From an uncultured Collinsella sp. (GTDB lineage: Bacteria > Actinomycetota > Coriobacteriia > Coriobacteriales > Coriobacteriaceae): a stretch of 64,000 nucleotides of DNA. The stretch's first letter is position 1. Every line of letters starts with the position of its first letter. The stretch spans positions 1 to 64,000 of the forward strand of contig CABUWV010000007.1 of NCBI GenBank assembly GCA_902495355.1, read 5' to 3'. Positions 8,476 to 16,066 of the stretch are shown in pieces. The notes beneath the pieces are model-generated. The model was not told where the DNA came from. It saw only the letters and a program-made list of their open reading frames with translations, and did not search any database. A program made the position numbers and the translations under genes.

Positions 8476-9333
8476 ATGGCACTTGTTACCACCGAAAAGA
8501 TGCTCAAGGACGCTCAGGCCGGCCACTACGCCGTCGGCGCGTTCAACGTCGAGAACCTCGAGTTTGTTATGGCCGTTCTGGCCGCTGCCGAGGAGACCAA
8601 GTCCCCCGTCATCATGCAGACCACCCCGGGCACCATCAAGACCGCTGGTCTGGACTACTTCTACGGCATGGTCAAGGCTGCCGCCGAGCGCGCTTCCGTG
8701 CCCGTCGCTCTGCACCTCGATCACGGCGATGGCTATGATCGCTGCATGCAGGCTTTCCGTACGGGCTACACCTCTGTCATGATTGACGGTTCGCACGAGT
8801 CCTTCGAGGACAACATCGCTCTGACCAAGTCCGTCGCCGATGCTGGCCGCGCCATGGGCGTGCCCGTCGAGGCCGAGCTCGGTAAGGTTGGCGGCAAGGA
8901 GGACGACGGTCCCGCGGTTGAGGGCGAGAGCCCCTACACCGATCCGGCCGAGGCCAAGGAGTTCGTCGAGCGTACCGGCTGCACCTCGCTGGCCATTGGC
9001 GTTGGCACCAGCCACGGTGTGTACACGAGCGATCCGCACATCGAGCAGTCCGTGGTCAAGGCCATCCGCGACGCCGTCGACGTGCCGCTGGTTCTGCACG
9101 GCACCTCTGGTGTGCCCGATGAGCAGGTTGCCGAGGCCGTGAAGAACGGCATCTGCAAGGTCAACTACGCTACCGAGCTGCGTCAGGCCTACACCAAGGG
9201 CTTCATGGCCTACATGGCCGAGAACCCCGCCTGCTTCGATCCCAAGAAGCCGGCCAAGGAGGGCATGCGTGAGATCACCGAGCTGGTTAAGATCCGCATG
9301 ACCAACCTCAACTCTGTGGGCAAAGCAGAGTAA
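8476..9333 (+). CDS. fba: Class II fructose-1,6-bisphosphate aldolase
   Basis: Zinc-dependent aldolase that cleaves fructose-1,6-bisphosphate to DHAP and G3P. The 285-residue length is typical of the class IIB/GatY-KbaY-like size. The zinc-ligand stretch HLDHGDGYDRCMQAF, the EAELGKVGG motif and the phosphate-binding HGTSGVPDEQ are all visible. The start at 8476 has GAGGGAGAGGAG just upstream; the longer reading frame beginning at 8293 is unsupported. It is transcribed alone, and a family A palindromic element begins 30 bp after its stop codon. Tagatose-bisphosphate aldolase activity cannot be excluded from sequence. Confidence 0.94.
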   Translation: MALVTTEKMLKDAQAGHYAVGAFNVENLEFVMAVLAAAEETKSPVIMQTTPGTIKTAGLDYFYGMVKAAAERASVPVALHLDHGDGYDRCMQAFRTGYTSVMIDGSHESFEDNIALTKSVADAGRAMGVPVEAELGKVGGKEDDGPAVEGESPYTDPAEAKEFVERTGCTSLAIGVGTSHGVYTSDPHIEQSVVKAIRDAVDVPLVLHGTSGVPDEQVAEAVKNGICKVNYATELRQAYTKGFMAYMAENPACFDPKKPAKEGMREITELVKIRMTNLNSVGKAE

Positions 9334-9363
9334 CAGCAAGGGTACTCCGACTCGCTACATATC

Positions 9364-9494
9364 CCTGGGAGGGACGAGGGCTTAGTTCCCCAATCGTCCT
9401 CGGGCATGCAAAAAGCCTCGCTGCGCACTTCGTGCGGCGAGGCTTTTTGCCCCCTGCGGAAAGATTGGGGAACTAAGCCCTCGTCCCTCCCAGG
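9364..9494 (+). repeat. Family A nested-stem 3' element (copy A1, after fba)
   Basis: A perfect 32-bp outer inverted repeat (9364-9395 with 9463-9494) encloses box 1 CGTCCTCGGGCATG. An inner hairpin (arms GCAAAAAGCCTCGC) with a TTCG apex follows, then box 2 CCTGCGGAAAGATT. It begins 30 bp after the fba stop, in sense orientation. The other copies are at 25734, 35330, 40815 and 48191. Confidence 0.85.
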
Positions 9495-9574
9495 TTGACC
9501 TGCTCGAGGTCGTCGCCCTTGTGGCGTTGGGGCGGAAATGGGTGGGGCGTCAGGGTTTCTTTGTTGATGAGGGG

Positions 9575-9784
9575 CTAGTATGCCCGGGCTTGGTTGGGGA
9601 ATGACTTGTTTAGGGATGCTTGGAGCTTTTCGAACGATGCTCGCAAGTTGAGGTTTTGGTCGGTTGAGCGTTTTGGCTGCGAGGTGGGGGAGTCGAGGAG
9701 GCCGTTTCTCTGTGTCGGGGGGAAGGAGAAAAGGTTTGCATGATTTAGGGATGGCTGCTGTGCTGCGTCATTGGAAGAATGCAT
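9575..9784 (-). CDS. Doubtful small ORF, 69 residues
   Basis: The predicted product is rich in Ser, Asn and Gln and resembles no family I know. In favour: GGAGG lies 10 bases before the ATG, and it follows directly after the stop codon of another small ORF (9787-9942), which would suggest coupling. Against: its composition is unlike the neighbouring genes and it has no recognisable domain. The remaining sequence between 9495 and 10038 shows nothing else. Confidence 0.25.
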   Translation of the reverse strand: MHSSNDAAQQPSLNHANLFSFPPTQRNGLLDSPTSQPKRSTDQNLNLRASFEKLQASLNKSFPNQARAY

Positions 9785-9786
9785 GC

Positions 9787-9942
9787 TTATGCGGCCTCCT
9801 CGATGTCCACCAAAAGGTTGCGCACGGGGTGTGCTGCTAGGTCCCGTGCGTTGGCAGTATTATGCCGCGGCTGTCGCAAAGAAGCGCTAAAGAAAGGCTT
9901 AACCTGGTTTGATGTTACGATGAAACCGCAGGTCAAAGCCAT
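9787..9942 (-). CDS. Doubtful small ORF, 51 residues
   Basis: It opens with ATG at 9942 and ends three bases before the start of the 69-residue ORF. Its C-terminus (VRNLLVDIEEAA) looks protein-like, but codon use is unlike the neighbours and the ribosome site is weak. It could be a gene remnant, a leader peptide, or chance. Confidence 0.22.
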   Translation of the reverse strand: MALTCGFIVTSNQVKPFFSASLRQPRHNTANARDLAAHPVRNLLVDIEEAA

Positions 9943-10038
9943 CGAGTAACACTCTTGAAAGGTTGGGAGCTTAAGGGCTTTCTAAGGTTTGTGGCGCGGA
10001 TGTGGCTCGCCTGTGTGGGGCGTGTGGACGGCTCGTTC

Positions 10039-11028
10039 CTAGCGCTGCGGCGCTGCGGCCCGCACCTGCTCGATGACCTTTTCCATCGTGGCGTCGATGC
10101 GGTCTTTCTTGAGCTCACATTCCCAGATGGTTATGGGTGTCCAGCCCATTTGAGTGAGTGCTGCCACGGCAGCGCGGTCGCGCTCGACGTTGCGACGGAA
10201 CTTTGCCTCCCAAAACTCAACGTTGCGCTTGGGCTGGCTAGGGTTGCACTTGGGGCAGCGGTGCCAAAAGCAGCCGTTGACGAAGATGGCGATCTTGCGT
10301 CCGGGAAAGGCGATGTCGGGCTTACCGGGAACCTTCCATTCCAAGCGATAACCCGTAAGGCCCGCTGCCCGCAGGCGCTGGCGAACGAGCAGCTCGGGTT
10401 TGGTGTTCGCACGCTTGTTGCCCTTCATGGACTTTTTTATAGCGGCGCGACGGCGCACGAGCTCACGCTCGTCGGCGGAAAGGTCCGAGGTGTCGATGCC
10501 GTCCAGCAGGCCGGGCTTGGGACGCTTCTTGCTGCGGCGCTTAGGTGCGCGCTTGGGCTTGGTGGCGGGCTCGTAGGTCGCGGTGGCCTCGGCGTTGTTG
10601 GCAGTGCCGTTGGCCTCAAGCCGATCTTCCTTCAACTCAATCAGCGCATCGATAAGTCCCTTGTCGGCGGGCATCCATTCCACCGTGGCAAGCGAGGTAC
10701 GCGGAATCCAGCGGATATCAAGCTGGCGGTCATGCTTCTGGGGCTCATCGGATTCATCGGCGAGCGAGCAGTAGTAGCACTCCATCGAGAGATGAAAATC
10801 GGGGTAGTCATACTCAACGGTGTAAAAATCGCGCAGGTTGGTGACTTTGACCTGCAACTCTTCCATAAGCTCGCGGCGTACGGCGTCCTCGGGCGACTCG
10901 CCGCGCATGAGCTTGCCACCGGGAAACTCCCAAAGTCCCTGCATGTCGCCGTAGCCGCGCTGCACGGCAAGCAGCTCATCAGATCCTTCCTTGCGAATGA
11001 TCCCAGCGGCAACATGAACAGTCTTCAA
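10039..11028 (-). CDS. Fusion of MutT-type Nudix hydrolase and Vsr-type mismatch endonuclease
   Basis: The 329-residue protein joins two DNA-integrity enzymes. Residues 1-130 are a MutT-like Nudix domain with a full Nudix box (G38-x5-E44, then RRELMEEL at 51-58), expected to clean 8-oxo-dGTP or similar nucleotides. A Lys/Arg-rich linker (about 155-172) leads to a Vsr-like domain (about 195-325). That domain has TKPELLVR, GKPDIAFP with the catalytic-type Asp238, NGCFWHRCPKC, RNVERDR and IWECEL, the pattern of very short patch repair T:G endonucleases. The start is TTG with AGGA 7 bases upstream. No Dcm-type cytosine methylase, the usual Vsr partner, is in the window. The domain calls are firm; the joint function is inferred. 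Confidence 0.9.
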   Translation of the reverse strand: MKTVHVAAGIIRKEGSDELLAVQRGYGDMQGLWEFPGGKLMRGESPEDAVRRELMEELQVKVTNLRDFYTVEYDYPDFHLSMECYYCSLADESDEPQKHDRQLDIRWIPRTSLATVEWMPADKGLIDALIELKEDRLEANGTANNAEATATYEPATKPKRAPKRRSKKRPKPGLLDGIDTSDLSADERELVRRRAAIKKSMKGNKRANTKPELLVRQRLRAAGLTGYRLEWKVPGKPDIAFPGRKIAIFVNGCFWHRCPKCNPSQPKRNVEFWEAKFRRNVERDRAAVAALTQMGWTPITIWECELKKDRIDATMEKVIEQVRAAAPQR

Positions 11029-11060
11029 CAGGAGTCCTCTCTCAACATCAACACGTGGCA

Positions 11061-11173
11061 GGGTAGTCTTTTTGGGACGGGGCTTTTTTAGCTGCCCTAT
11101 GTCAAATGCGGCCCCATGTTTTGAAGGCTACGGATGGGGTAGCTAAAAAAGCCCCGTCCCAAAAAGACTACCC
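11061..11173. repeat. 33-bp perfect inverted repeat between divergent genes
   Basis: Arms 11061-11093 and 11141-11173 are perfectly complementary (they contain TTTTTGGGACGGGGC and its complement). They enclose 47 bp with a small CCCCAT/ATGGGG hairpin. It lies upstream of both flanking genes, so it is not simply a terminator. It lacks the family A boxes. Confidence 0.8.
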
Positions 11174-11277
11174 CTACCTTACACAACGGTAAGGCAAGCG
11201 TAAGCCATATCGATGGTAGCCGACTCGTCTTCTTGCGACTATAGATGCCGTAGACTAATTGCAAGAAAGGACTCGGT

Positions 11278-12063
11278 ATGCAAACCACGCACATGGCGAC
11301 CCCGGTACTGGAGCTCGCGCATCTCGAAAAGGTATACGGAGCGCTGGGCAACGTGACCCGCGCGCTCAACGACGTCAGCTTTACCGTCAACCGCGGCGAA
11401 TTTGTTGGCATCATGGGCGCTTCGGGCTCGGGCAAGTCGACGTTGCTCAATTGCGTCTCGACCATCGATAGCGCCACGAGCGGCACGATCCGCATCAACG
11501 GCCAGGACGTGACGCGCATGAAGCAGGCCAAGCTCTCGCAGTTCCGCCGCGAGGAGCTCGGCTTTATCTTCCAGGACTCCAACCTGCTCGATACGCTCAC
11601 AGCACGCGAGAACATCGCCCTGCCGCTCACCATCGCCCGCACAAACTCGGCAGAGATCTCGACTCGCGTGCAGGATGTGGCAGCGCGCCTGTCCATCAGC
11701 CAGGTGCTCGACAAGTATCCCTACCAGATGTCCGGCGGTCAGCAGCAGCGCGTTGCCGCGGCTCGCGCGCTCGTCACCGACCCCACCATGATCATGGCCG
11801 ACGAGCCCACCGGCGCCCTCGATTCTAAAAGCGCTCGTCTGCTGCTCGAGAGCCTGGAGGCCCTTAACCGCCGCCTGCGCGCCACCGTGCTCATGGTCAC
11901 GCACGACAGCTTTGCCGCCAGCTACACGAGCCGTGTGCTGTTCATTCGCGACGGCAAGATCTTCACCGAGCTGCGCCGCGGCGACACCGACCGCCGAGAG
12001 TTCTTCGACCGCATTATGGAGGTCGTTGCCATGATGGGCGGTGAGGGCTCCGATGCTCTGTAA
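11278..12063 (+). CDS. ABC transporter ATP-binding protein, BceA-like
   Basis: The 261-residue ATPase has Walker A GASGSGKST (residues about 44-52), the Q-loop, signature MSGGQQQRVAAAR and Walker B TMIMADEPTGALDS. These features are typical of the MacB/BceA group that works with FtsX-type permeases. Its gene overlaps the following 740-residue permease gene by 11 bp. BceAB systems remove or sense peptide antibiotics at the membrane; this role is inferred by family. No two-component system, the usual partner, is adjacent. Confidence 0.92.
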   Translation: MQTTHMATPVLELAHLEKVYGALGNVTRALNDVSFTVNRGEFVGIMGASGSGKSTLLNCVSTIDSATSGTIRINGQDVTRMKQAKLSQFRREELGFIFQDSNLLDTLTARENIALPLTIARTNSAEISTRVQDVAARLSISQVLDKYPYQMSGGQQQRVAAARALVTDPTMIMADEPTGALDSKSARLLLESLEALNRRLRATVLMVTHDSFAASYTSRVLFIRDGKIFTELRRGDTDRREFFDRIMEVVAMMGGEGSDAL

Positions 12064-14275
12064 ACTCGCTTGGGGCAACGTCCGCCGCGCCGGCCGCGAC
12101 TACCTCGTCTACCTTTTGACGCTCACCCTGGGCGTCACGGTCTTCTATGCCTTTAACACCATCTCGATGCAGGTTGACATCGCCGGAATCGATGAAGAGG
12201 GCTTGGCGCAGGTTATGGGCAGCATGCTCGGCGACCTGACGTACTTTTTGGCCGGTGTCATGGCCTTTTTGATGGTGTATGCCAATAACTTCATCATGAA
12301 ACGCCGCAAGAAGGAGTTTGGCCTGTATCAGGTGCTCGGCATGGGGCGCGGACGCGTCGCCACGATCATGGCGCTCGAGACGGTGATTGTCTCGGTCGTG
12401 GCCTTTGTCGCCGGCATTGTGCTGGGTGTGGGGCTCTCCCAGCTCATGACGTTCTTTACGGCCTCGCTTTTTAAGACACAGATTGCCAATTTCCACTTCT
12501 TTTTCTCGGTGCATGCGTTCAATCTGACTCTTGCCTGCATGCTCGTAATGTTTGTGCTCACGCTACTGCTGAACCTGCGCGCCGTTCGTCGTACCAAACT
12601 CATCGAGCTTATGGGTGCCGAGCGTCGCAACGAGAGCATCAAGACGCGCAACCCCTGGATCGCGATTGCCATCTTTGCCGTGGGCGTGGCGCTTGTGGGC
12701 GTGGCCTATTACCGTCTGCTACGTGATGGGTTCCCGCTAACCGCGACGGACAGCAAGCTGCAAGAGGCCATGAACCAGTTTGGTATTACAACCGCTATGG
12801 TTACCGTGGGCACTTTTGCCCTGTTCTGGGGACTCTCAGGCATGCTCATCAAGCTGCTGCAGAGCCTGCGCGGCGTGTATTGGCGCGGCCTCAACATGTT
12901 TACCGTGCGCCAGCTTGCGGCCAAGGTCAACACGGTGTGCTTTTCGATGGGCGTCATCGCGATGCTCCTGTTTTTGGCCATCACCTCGGTGACGTGCGGT
13001 ATGTCGATTGCCAACGTGATGAACGAAAACCTGGAGCGCTATAACCCTGTTGACGTGTCTCAGACGTATGTCTATTACACGCCCGATACGCTCGACTACT
13101 ACAAAGAGTACGTCAATCCGCCTGAAGCCGATCGCATGGTGCTGGCCGATACAACGGTCGATTTGTACCCCGCATGGCACGGCGATCCATGGCACGGCGA
13201 TCGTAAGGGCAAGTCGGCGGACAACAACGACGAGACCGGCAAGAAGGTCAATATCGCCGATGTTGCCGGTGAGCATGTGCAGATCGATTCGTATCTGAGT
13301 TACCCGGTTGGCGGCTCGAATCCTTCGGTGACCCCAAGTGAGATGTGCAAGATCATGGGCGAAAAGCTTCCCAAGGCGTTCGGGGGTAGCAATGCCGATA
13401 CGATGGGTCTGTTTGTGACGCCGGCAAGCCAGTACAACAAACTGCGTCAGATGATGGGCGAGGAGCCGGTGCATATCGGTCACGACCAGTATCTGCTCAC
13501 GTGTGATATGGGCGGCGAGCTGGTCGACCTGTACACCAAGTATATGGCTGGCGGCCATACCCTTACCTTGGGCGGGCATACGCTCAAGCCCGCAACCGAT
13601 AAGTCGGACGAAGATACGGCGGCCATCGCCAACTCGTCGATGGGCAGTAATCCGGGTACCGTCGTCGTTGCCGACGAGCTGTTGTCCCAACTTAATCTGC
13701 AGCCGTATTCCAGTAGCCTGCTCGTTAACTACAAACAGGGGATGGATACGACCGAGGCAGACGAGAGCATTAAATACACTTTGCTCGACAATCTGCTCGT
13801 TGACGGCAAGGAGCCGGGGTCGTGGGGAATCTTCATCACACGCTCCGAGATGTACACGCAAGCAGCGCAAATGAACGGTCTTATTAGCTACCTAGCCATC
13901 TACATCGGCTTTGTATTGGTTGTTGCATGCGCGGCGATTCTGTCGATCCAGCAACTCTCCAACGTGGCCGACGGCAGCCGCAGCTATCGTGTGCTGGCAC
14001 AGATCGGCTGCGACGACCGCCAGATTCGCCATTCGGTGATGGCGCAGCAAGCGGTATTCTTCCTGTTCCCGCTGGCAGTGGGCTTGGCGCACTCCTTTGT
14101 GGCGCTTAAGGTGATCATCGAGATGGTGAGCATATTCGGAAATATGAGCATCGGCGGCACCGTGGGCCTCACCTGTGCAATCTTCCTGGCAGCATACGGT
14201 GGCTACTTCCTGGTGACCTACCTCATGAGTGCCGGCATGGTACGAGCCGCCATCGCCACCCGCTACAGCGAGTAA
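12053..14275 (+). CDS. ABC transporter permease, BceB/FtsX family
   Basis: The 740-residue membrane protein has a first helix near residue 20 (DYLVYLLTLTLGVTVFYAF). Several FtsX-type helices follow in the N-terminal half, then a large extracellular domain of about 230 residues (roughly 330-580), then a C-terminal helix pair and end helices. This is the BceB layout. I start it at ATG 12053, within the end of the ATPase gene, with GGTGAGGG just upstream; a GTG at 12041 is also in frame. Likely partner of the preceding ATPase in peptide-antibiotic detoxification. Confidence 0.9.
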   Translation: MLCKLAWGNVRRAGRDYLVYLLTLTLGVTVFYAFNTISMQVDIAGIDEEGLAQVMGSMLGDLTYFLAGVMAFLMVYANNFIMKRRKKEFGLYQVLGMGRGRVATIMALETVIVSVVAFVAGIVLGVGLSQLMTFFTASLFKTQIANFHFFFSVHAFNLTLACMLVMFVLTLLLNLRAVRRTKLIELMGAERRNESIKTRNPWIAIAIFAVGVALVGVAYYRLLRDGFPLTATDSKLQEAMNQFGITTAMVTVGTFALFWGLSGMLIKLLQSLRGVYWRGLNMFTVRQLAAKVNTVCFSMGVIAMLLFLAITSVTCGMSIANVMNENLERYNPVDVSQTYVYYTPDTLDYYKEYVNPPEADRMVLADTTVDLYPAWHGDPWHGDRKGKSADNNDETGKKVNIADVAGEHVQIDSYLSYPVGGSNPSVTPSEMCKIMGEKLPKAFGGSNADTMGLFVTPASQYNKLRQMMGEEPVHIGHDQYLLTCDMGGELVDLYTKYMAGGHTLTLGGHTLKPATDKSDEDTAAIANSSMGSNPGTVVVADELLSQLNLQPYSSSLLVNYKQGMDTTEADESIKYTLLDNLLVDGKEPGSWGIFITRSEMYTQAAQMNGLISYLAIYIGFVLVVACAAILSIQQLSNVADGSRSYRVLAQIGCDDRQIRHSVMAQQAVFFLFPLAVGLAHSFVALKVIIEMVSIFGNMSIGGTVGLTCAIFLAAYGGYFLVTYLMSAGMVRAAIATRYSE

Positions 14276-14303
14276 CTCACCCAGTTTGGAATTATCGTAG
14301 GTT

Positions 14304-14459
14304 GAGCATAAGTCAGTGAAAACGCCCCTAAGCGAGCAAGGTGACGTGAAAGAGGAGGGAAGCGTACTTTGGGTACGCGACCGACGATTGAACGTCAGAT
14401 TGCCGCTTAGGGGCGTTTGCAGCGTCGAGCCGTTACGCGGTTTGGTAAAACCGCGTAAC
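14304..14459 (-). repeat. Family B structured 3' element (copy B1, after the DAHP synthase gene)
   Basis: In sense (minus) order after the stop codon it has five parts: a 12-bp hairpin with loop TACC, the box CTCGACGCTGC, and a 15-bp outer stem (14404-14418 with 14320-14334). The boxes AATCTGACGTTCAA and TTTCACGTCACCTT then flank an inner hairpin, and a tail TCACTGACTTATGCTC ends it. Copy B2 at 52313-52468 has the same length, order and boxes but different stem sequences. Confidence 0.85.
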
Positions 14460-15490
14460 TAAATACGCTCTGCGATCTCGTGGATGAGGTAGTCGGTCTT
14501 TTCCCAGCCCAGGCACGGGTCGGTGATCGACTTGCCAAAGACACCGCCGTCGACCGGCTGGTTGCCATCCTCCAGGTAGGACTCGATCATAAAGCCCTTG
14601 ACCAGCTTGGAGATGGACTCGTTGCGGCGGCAGCTGTCGAGCACTTCCTTGCAAATGCGATACTGCTCCAGCGGACGCTTGCCCGAGTTGTCGTGGTTGC
14701 AGTCGATGACCGCCGCCGGATTGGCGTAGCCGGCATGCTCGGTATAGCGCTCGGCCAGGCGCTCCAGGTGCTCGTAGTGGTAATTGGGGTAGGTGCGACC
14801 GTCGAGACCGATGTAGCCGCGCATAACGGCGTGTGCGAGCGGGTTGCCGTCGCACTCGACCTCCCAGTTGCGGAAGATGAAGCTCTGGTGCGCCTGCGCG
14901 GCGTAAATGGAGTTGAGCATAACGGTGGTAGAGCCGGCAGTGGGATTCTTCATGCCGACGGGTACCGAAATGCCGCTCGACACCAGGCGATGCTCCTGGT
15001 TCTCGACCGAGCGTGCGCCCACGGCAACATAGCTCAGCAGGTCAACGAGGTATTGGTAGTTGGACGGGTAGAGCATCTCATCGGCGGTAAAGAAGCCGGT
15101 CTCCTCGATGACGCGCAGGTGCATGTGGCGGATGGCCTTGACGCCCTCGAGCAGGTCGTCGGGAGCCTCGGGGTTGGGGTTGTGCAGAAGACCCTTGTAG
15201 CCGGTGCCCTTGGTGCGCGGCTTATTGGTGTAGACGCGCGGAATGATGATGAGCTTGTCCTTGACCTCTTCGGCGGTCTTGGCCAGTCGGTTCATGTATT
15301 CAAGCACCGAGTCCTCGCGGTCGGCAGAGCACGGGCCGATGATGAGCACCTTGCGTGCGTCCTCGCCGGTAAAGACCTTGGCGACCTCGGCGTCAAATGC
15401 CTGTTTTTTGGCGGTAAGCTCGGCGGAAAGCGGCATTTCCTCGCGGATCTCCATGGGGATCGGCAGCCTGCGTTTGAATTCCATGGCCAT
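14459..15490 (-). CDS. aroF: 3-deoxy-7-phosphoheptulonate (DAHP) synthase, class I
   Basis: First enzyme of the shikimate pathway; condenses PEP with erythrose-4-phosphate. The 343-residue protein matches the AroF/AroG/AroH type: GPCSADREDSVLEYMNRLA near residue 52, PRVYTNKPRTKGTGYKG near 84, and C-terminal DCNHDNSGKRP and FMIESYLEDGNQP. The symbol aroF is used for the family; which feedback isoform it is cannot be read. GAGGAGG lies 5 bases before the ATG. It is monocistronic. The hairpin of the family B element starts at the stop codon itself. Confidence 0.95.
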   Translation of the reverse strand: MAMEFKRRLPIPMEIREEMPLSAELTAKKQAFDAEVAKVFTGEDARKVLIIGPCSADREDSVLEYMNRLAKTAEEVKDKLIIIPRVYTNKPRTKGTGYKGLLHNPNPEAPDDLLEGVKAIRHMHLRVIEETGFFTADEMLYPSNYQYLVDLLSYVAVGARSVENQEHRLVSSGISVPVGMKNPTAGSTTVMLNSIYAAQAHQSFIFRNWEVECDGNPLAHAVMRGYIGLDGRTYPNYHYEHLERLAERYTEHAGYANPAAVIDCNHDNSGKRPLEQYRICKEVLDSCRRNESISKLVKGFMIESYLEDGNQPVDGGVFGKSITDPCLGWEKTDYLIHEIAERI

Positions 15491-15588
15491 AGGGGCCTCC
15501 TCAATCTATGGAAAGAGCAATAAGCGTATTGTCGAGTGTTCGGCATTATCCGCTGTCGCACGCTAAAGTGCAACCCCTTGTCACCCCG

Positions 15589-15641
15589 AAACCTACCAAA
15601 AAGGGACAGGTTTATTTTGGTCGGTTTTATCTGGGAAAATG
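15589..15641 (+). repeat. GGGACAGG repeat, copy C1
   Basis: An imperfect hairpin: CCTACCAAAA pairs with TTTTGG plus CGG around the loop AGGGACAGGTTTA, and the unit ends in TTTATCTGGGAAAAT. Copies with 1-5 differences are at 44221 (reverse), 52187 and 53427. It resembles REP-type palindromes. Confidence 0.7.
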
Positions 15642-15711
15642 TCGGCACTCGCCGGAAGGGGGTCGGCGTACGGCACGCTGGAGCAAGTTGGATCTTCTGC
15701 GGCATACCCCG

Positions 15712-15939
15712 TGGGCAAAAAATGGCAAATATGAGTACTGTTGCTGGCGTAGTCTCATATCGAGCTTACAAGATAATAGGCATAACAGCAAATATGTTCA
15801 TTAACGGTGGCACACAGAAGCATGTTAACGGGCGTTTTGATTAATTTGAAGGCGTATAGAAGCCGCAAAGAGGTCATTTGAGGCGGTTTTGGCTGCTACT
15901 AAAAATGTAACAGTACTCATATTTGACCTTTTTTGGCCA
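15712..15939. mobile_element. Candidate MITE with ~33-bp terminal inverted repeats
   Basis: The ends 15712-15744 and 15907-15939 are inverted copies with a perfect 17-bp core CAAATATGAGTACTGTT and further matches (CAAAAAA). The 162-bp interior is AT-rich, unlike the surrounding genome, and has no convincing gene. The size and terminal repeats fit a non-autonomous transposable element. Target duplications were not evident. Confidence 0.5.
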
Positions 15940-15999
15940 CAGGGTCCGGAAGGGGCTGTCAATCGGGCCCCAAGAGAGCTAATTCGAGTGCCGTGGACG

Positions 16000-16033
16000 A
16001 AAAAACGGGGGCGCAGGTTGTCCTGCGCCCCCG
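16000..16033 (-). terminator. Intrinsic terminator of the ABC exporter operon
   Basis: Perfect 12-bp arms CGGGGGCGCAGG (16006-16017 with 16022-16033) are followed on the minus strand by TTTTTT. It lies 33 bp after the stop of the 618-residue exporter gene. Confidence 0.9.
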
Positions 16034-16066
16034 TTCTCGGGCGTTATTCGTTCCTTGCGACAGAAT

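Noticed and set aside
9364..9494. Family A copies as ordinary intrinsic terminators or as an IS element
   Set aside because: The outer stem lacks a T tract, the boxes are conserved outside the stems, and there is no transposase or common terminal sequence.
15536..15844. 102-codon plus-strand ORF over the C1 repeat and MITE-like element
   Set aside because: It runs through repeat DNA, has no ribosome site and its composition changes abruptly at the element border.
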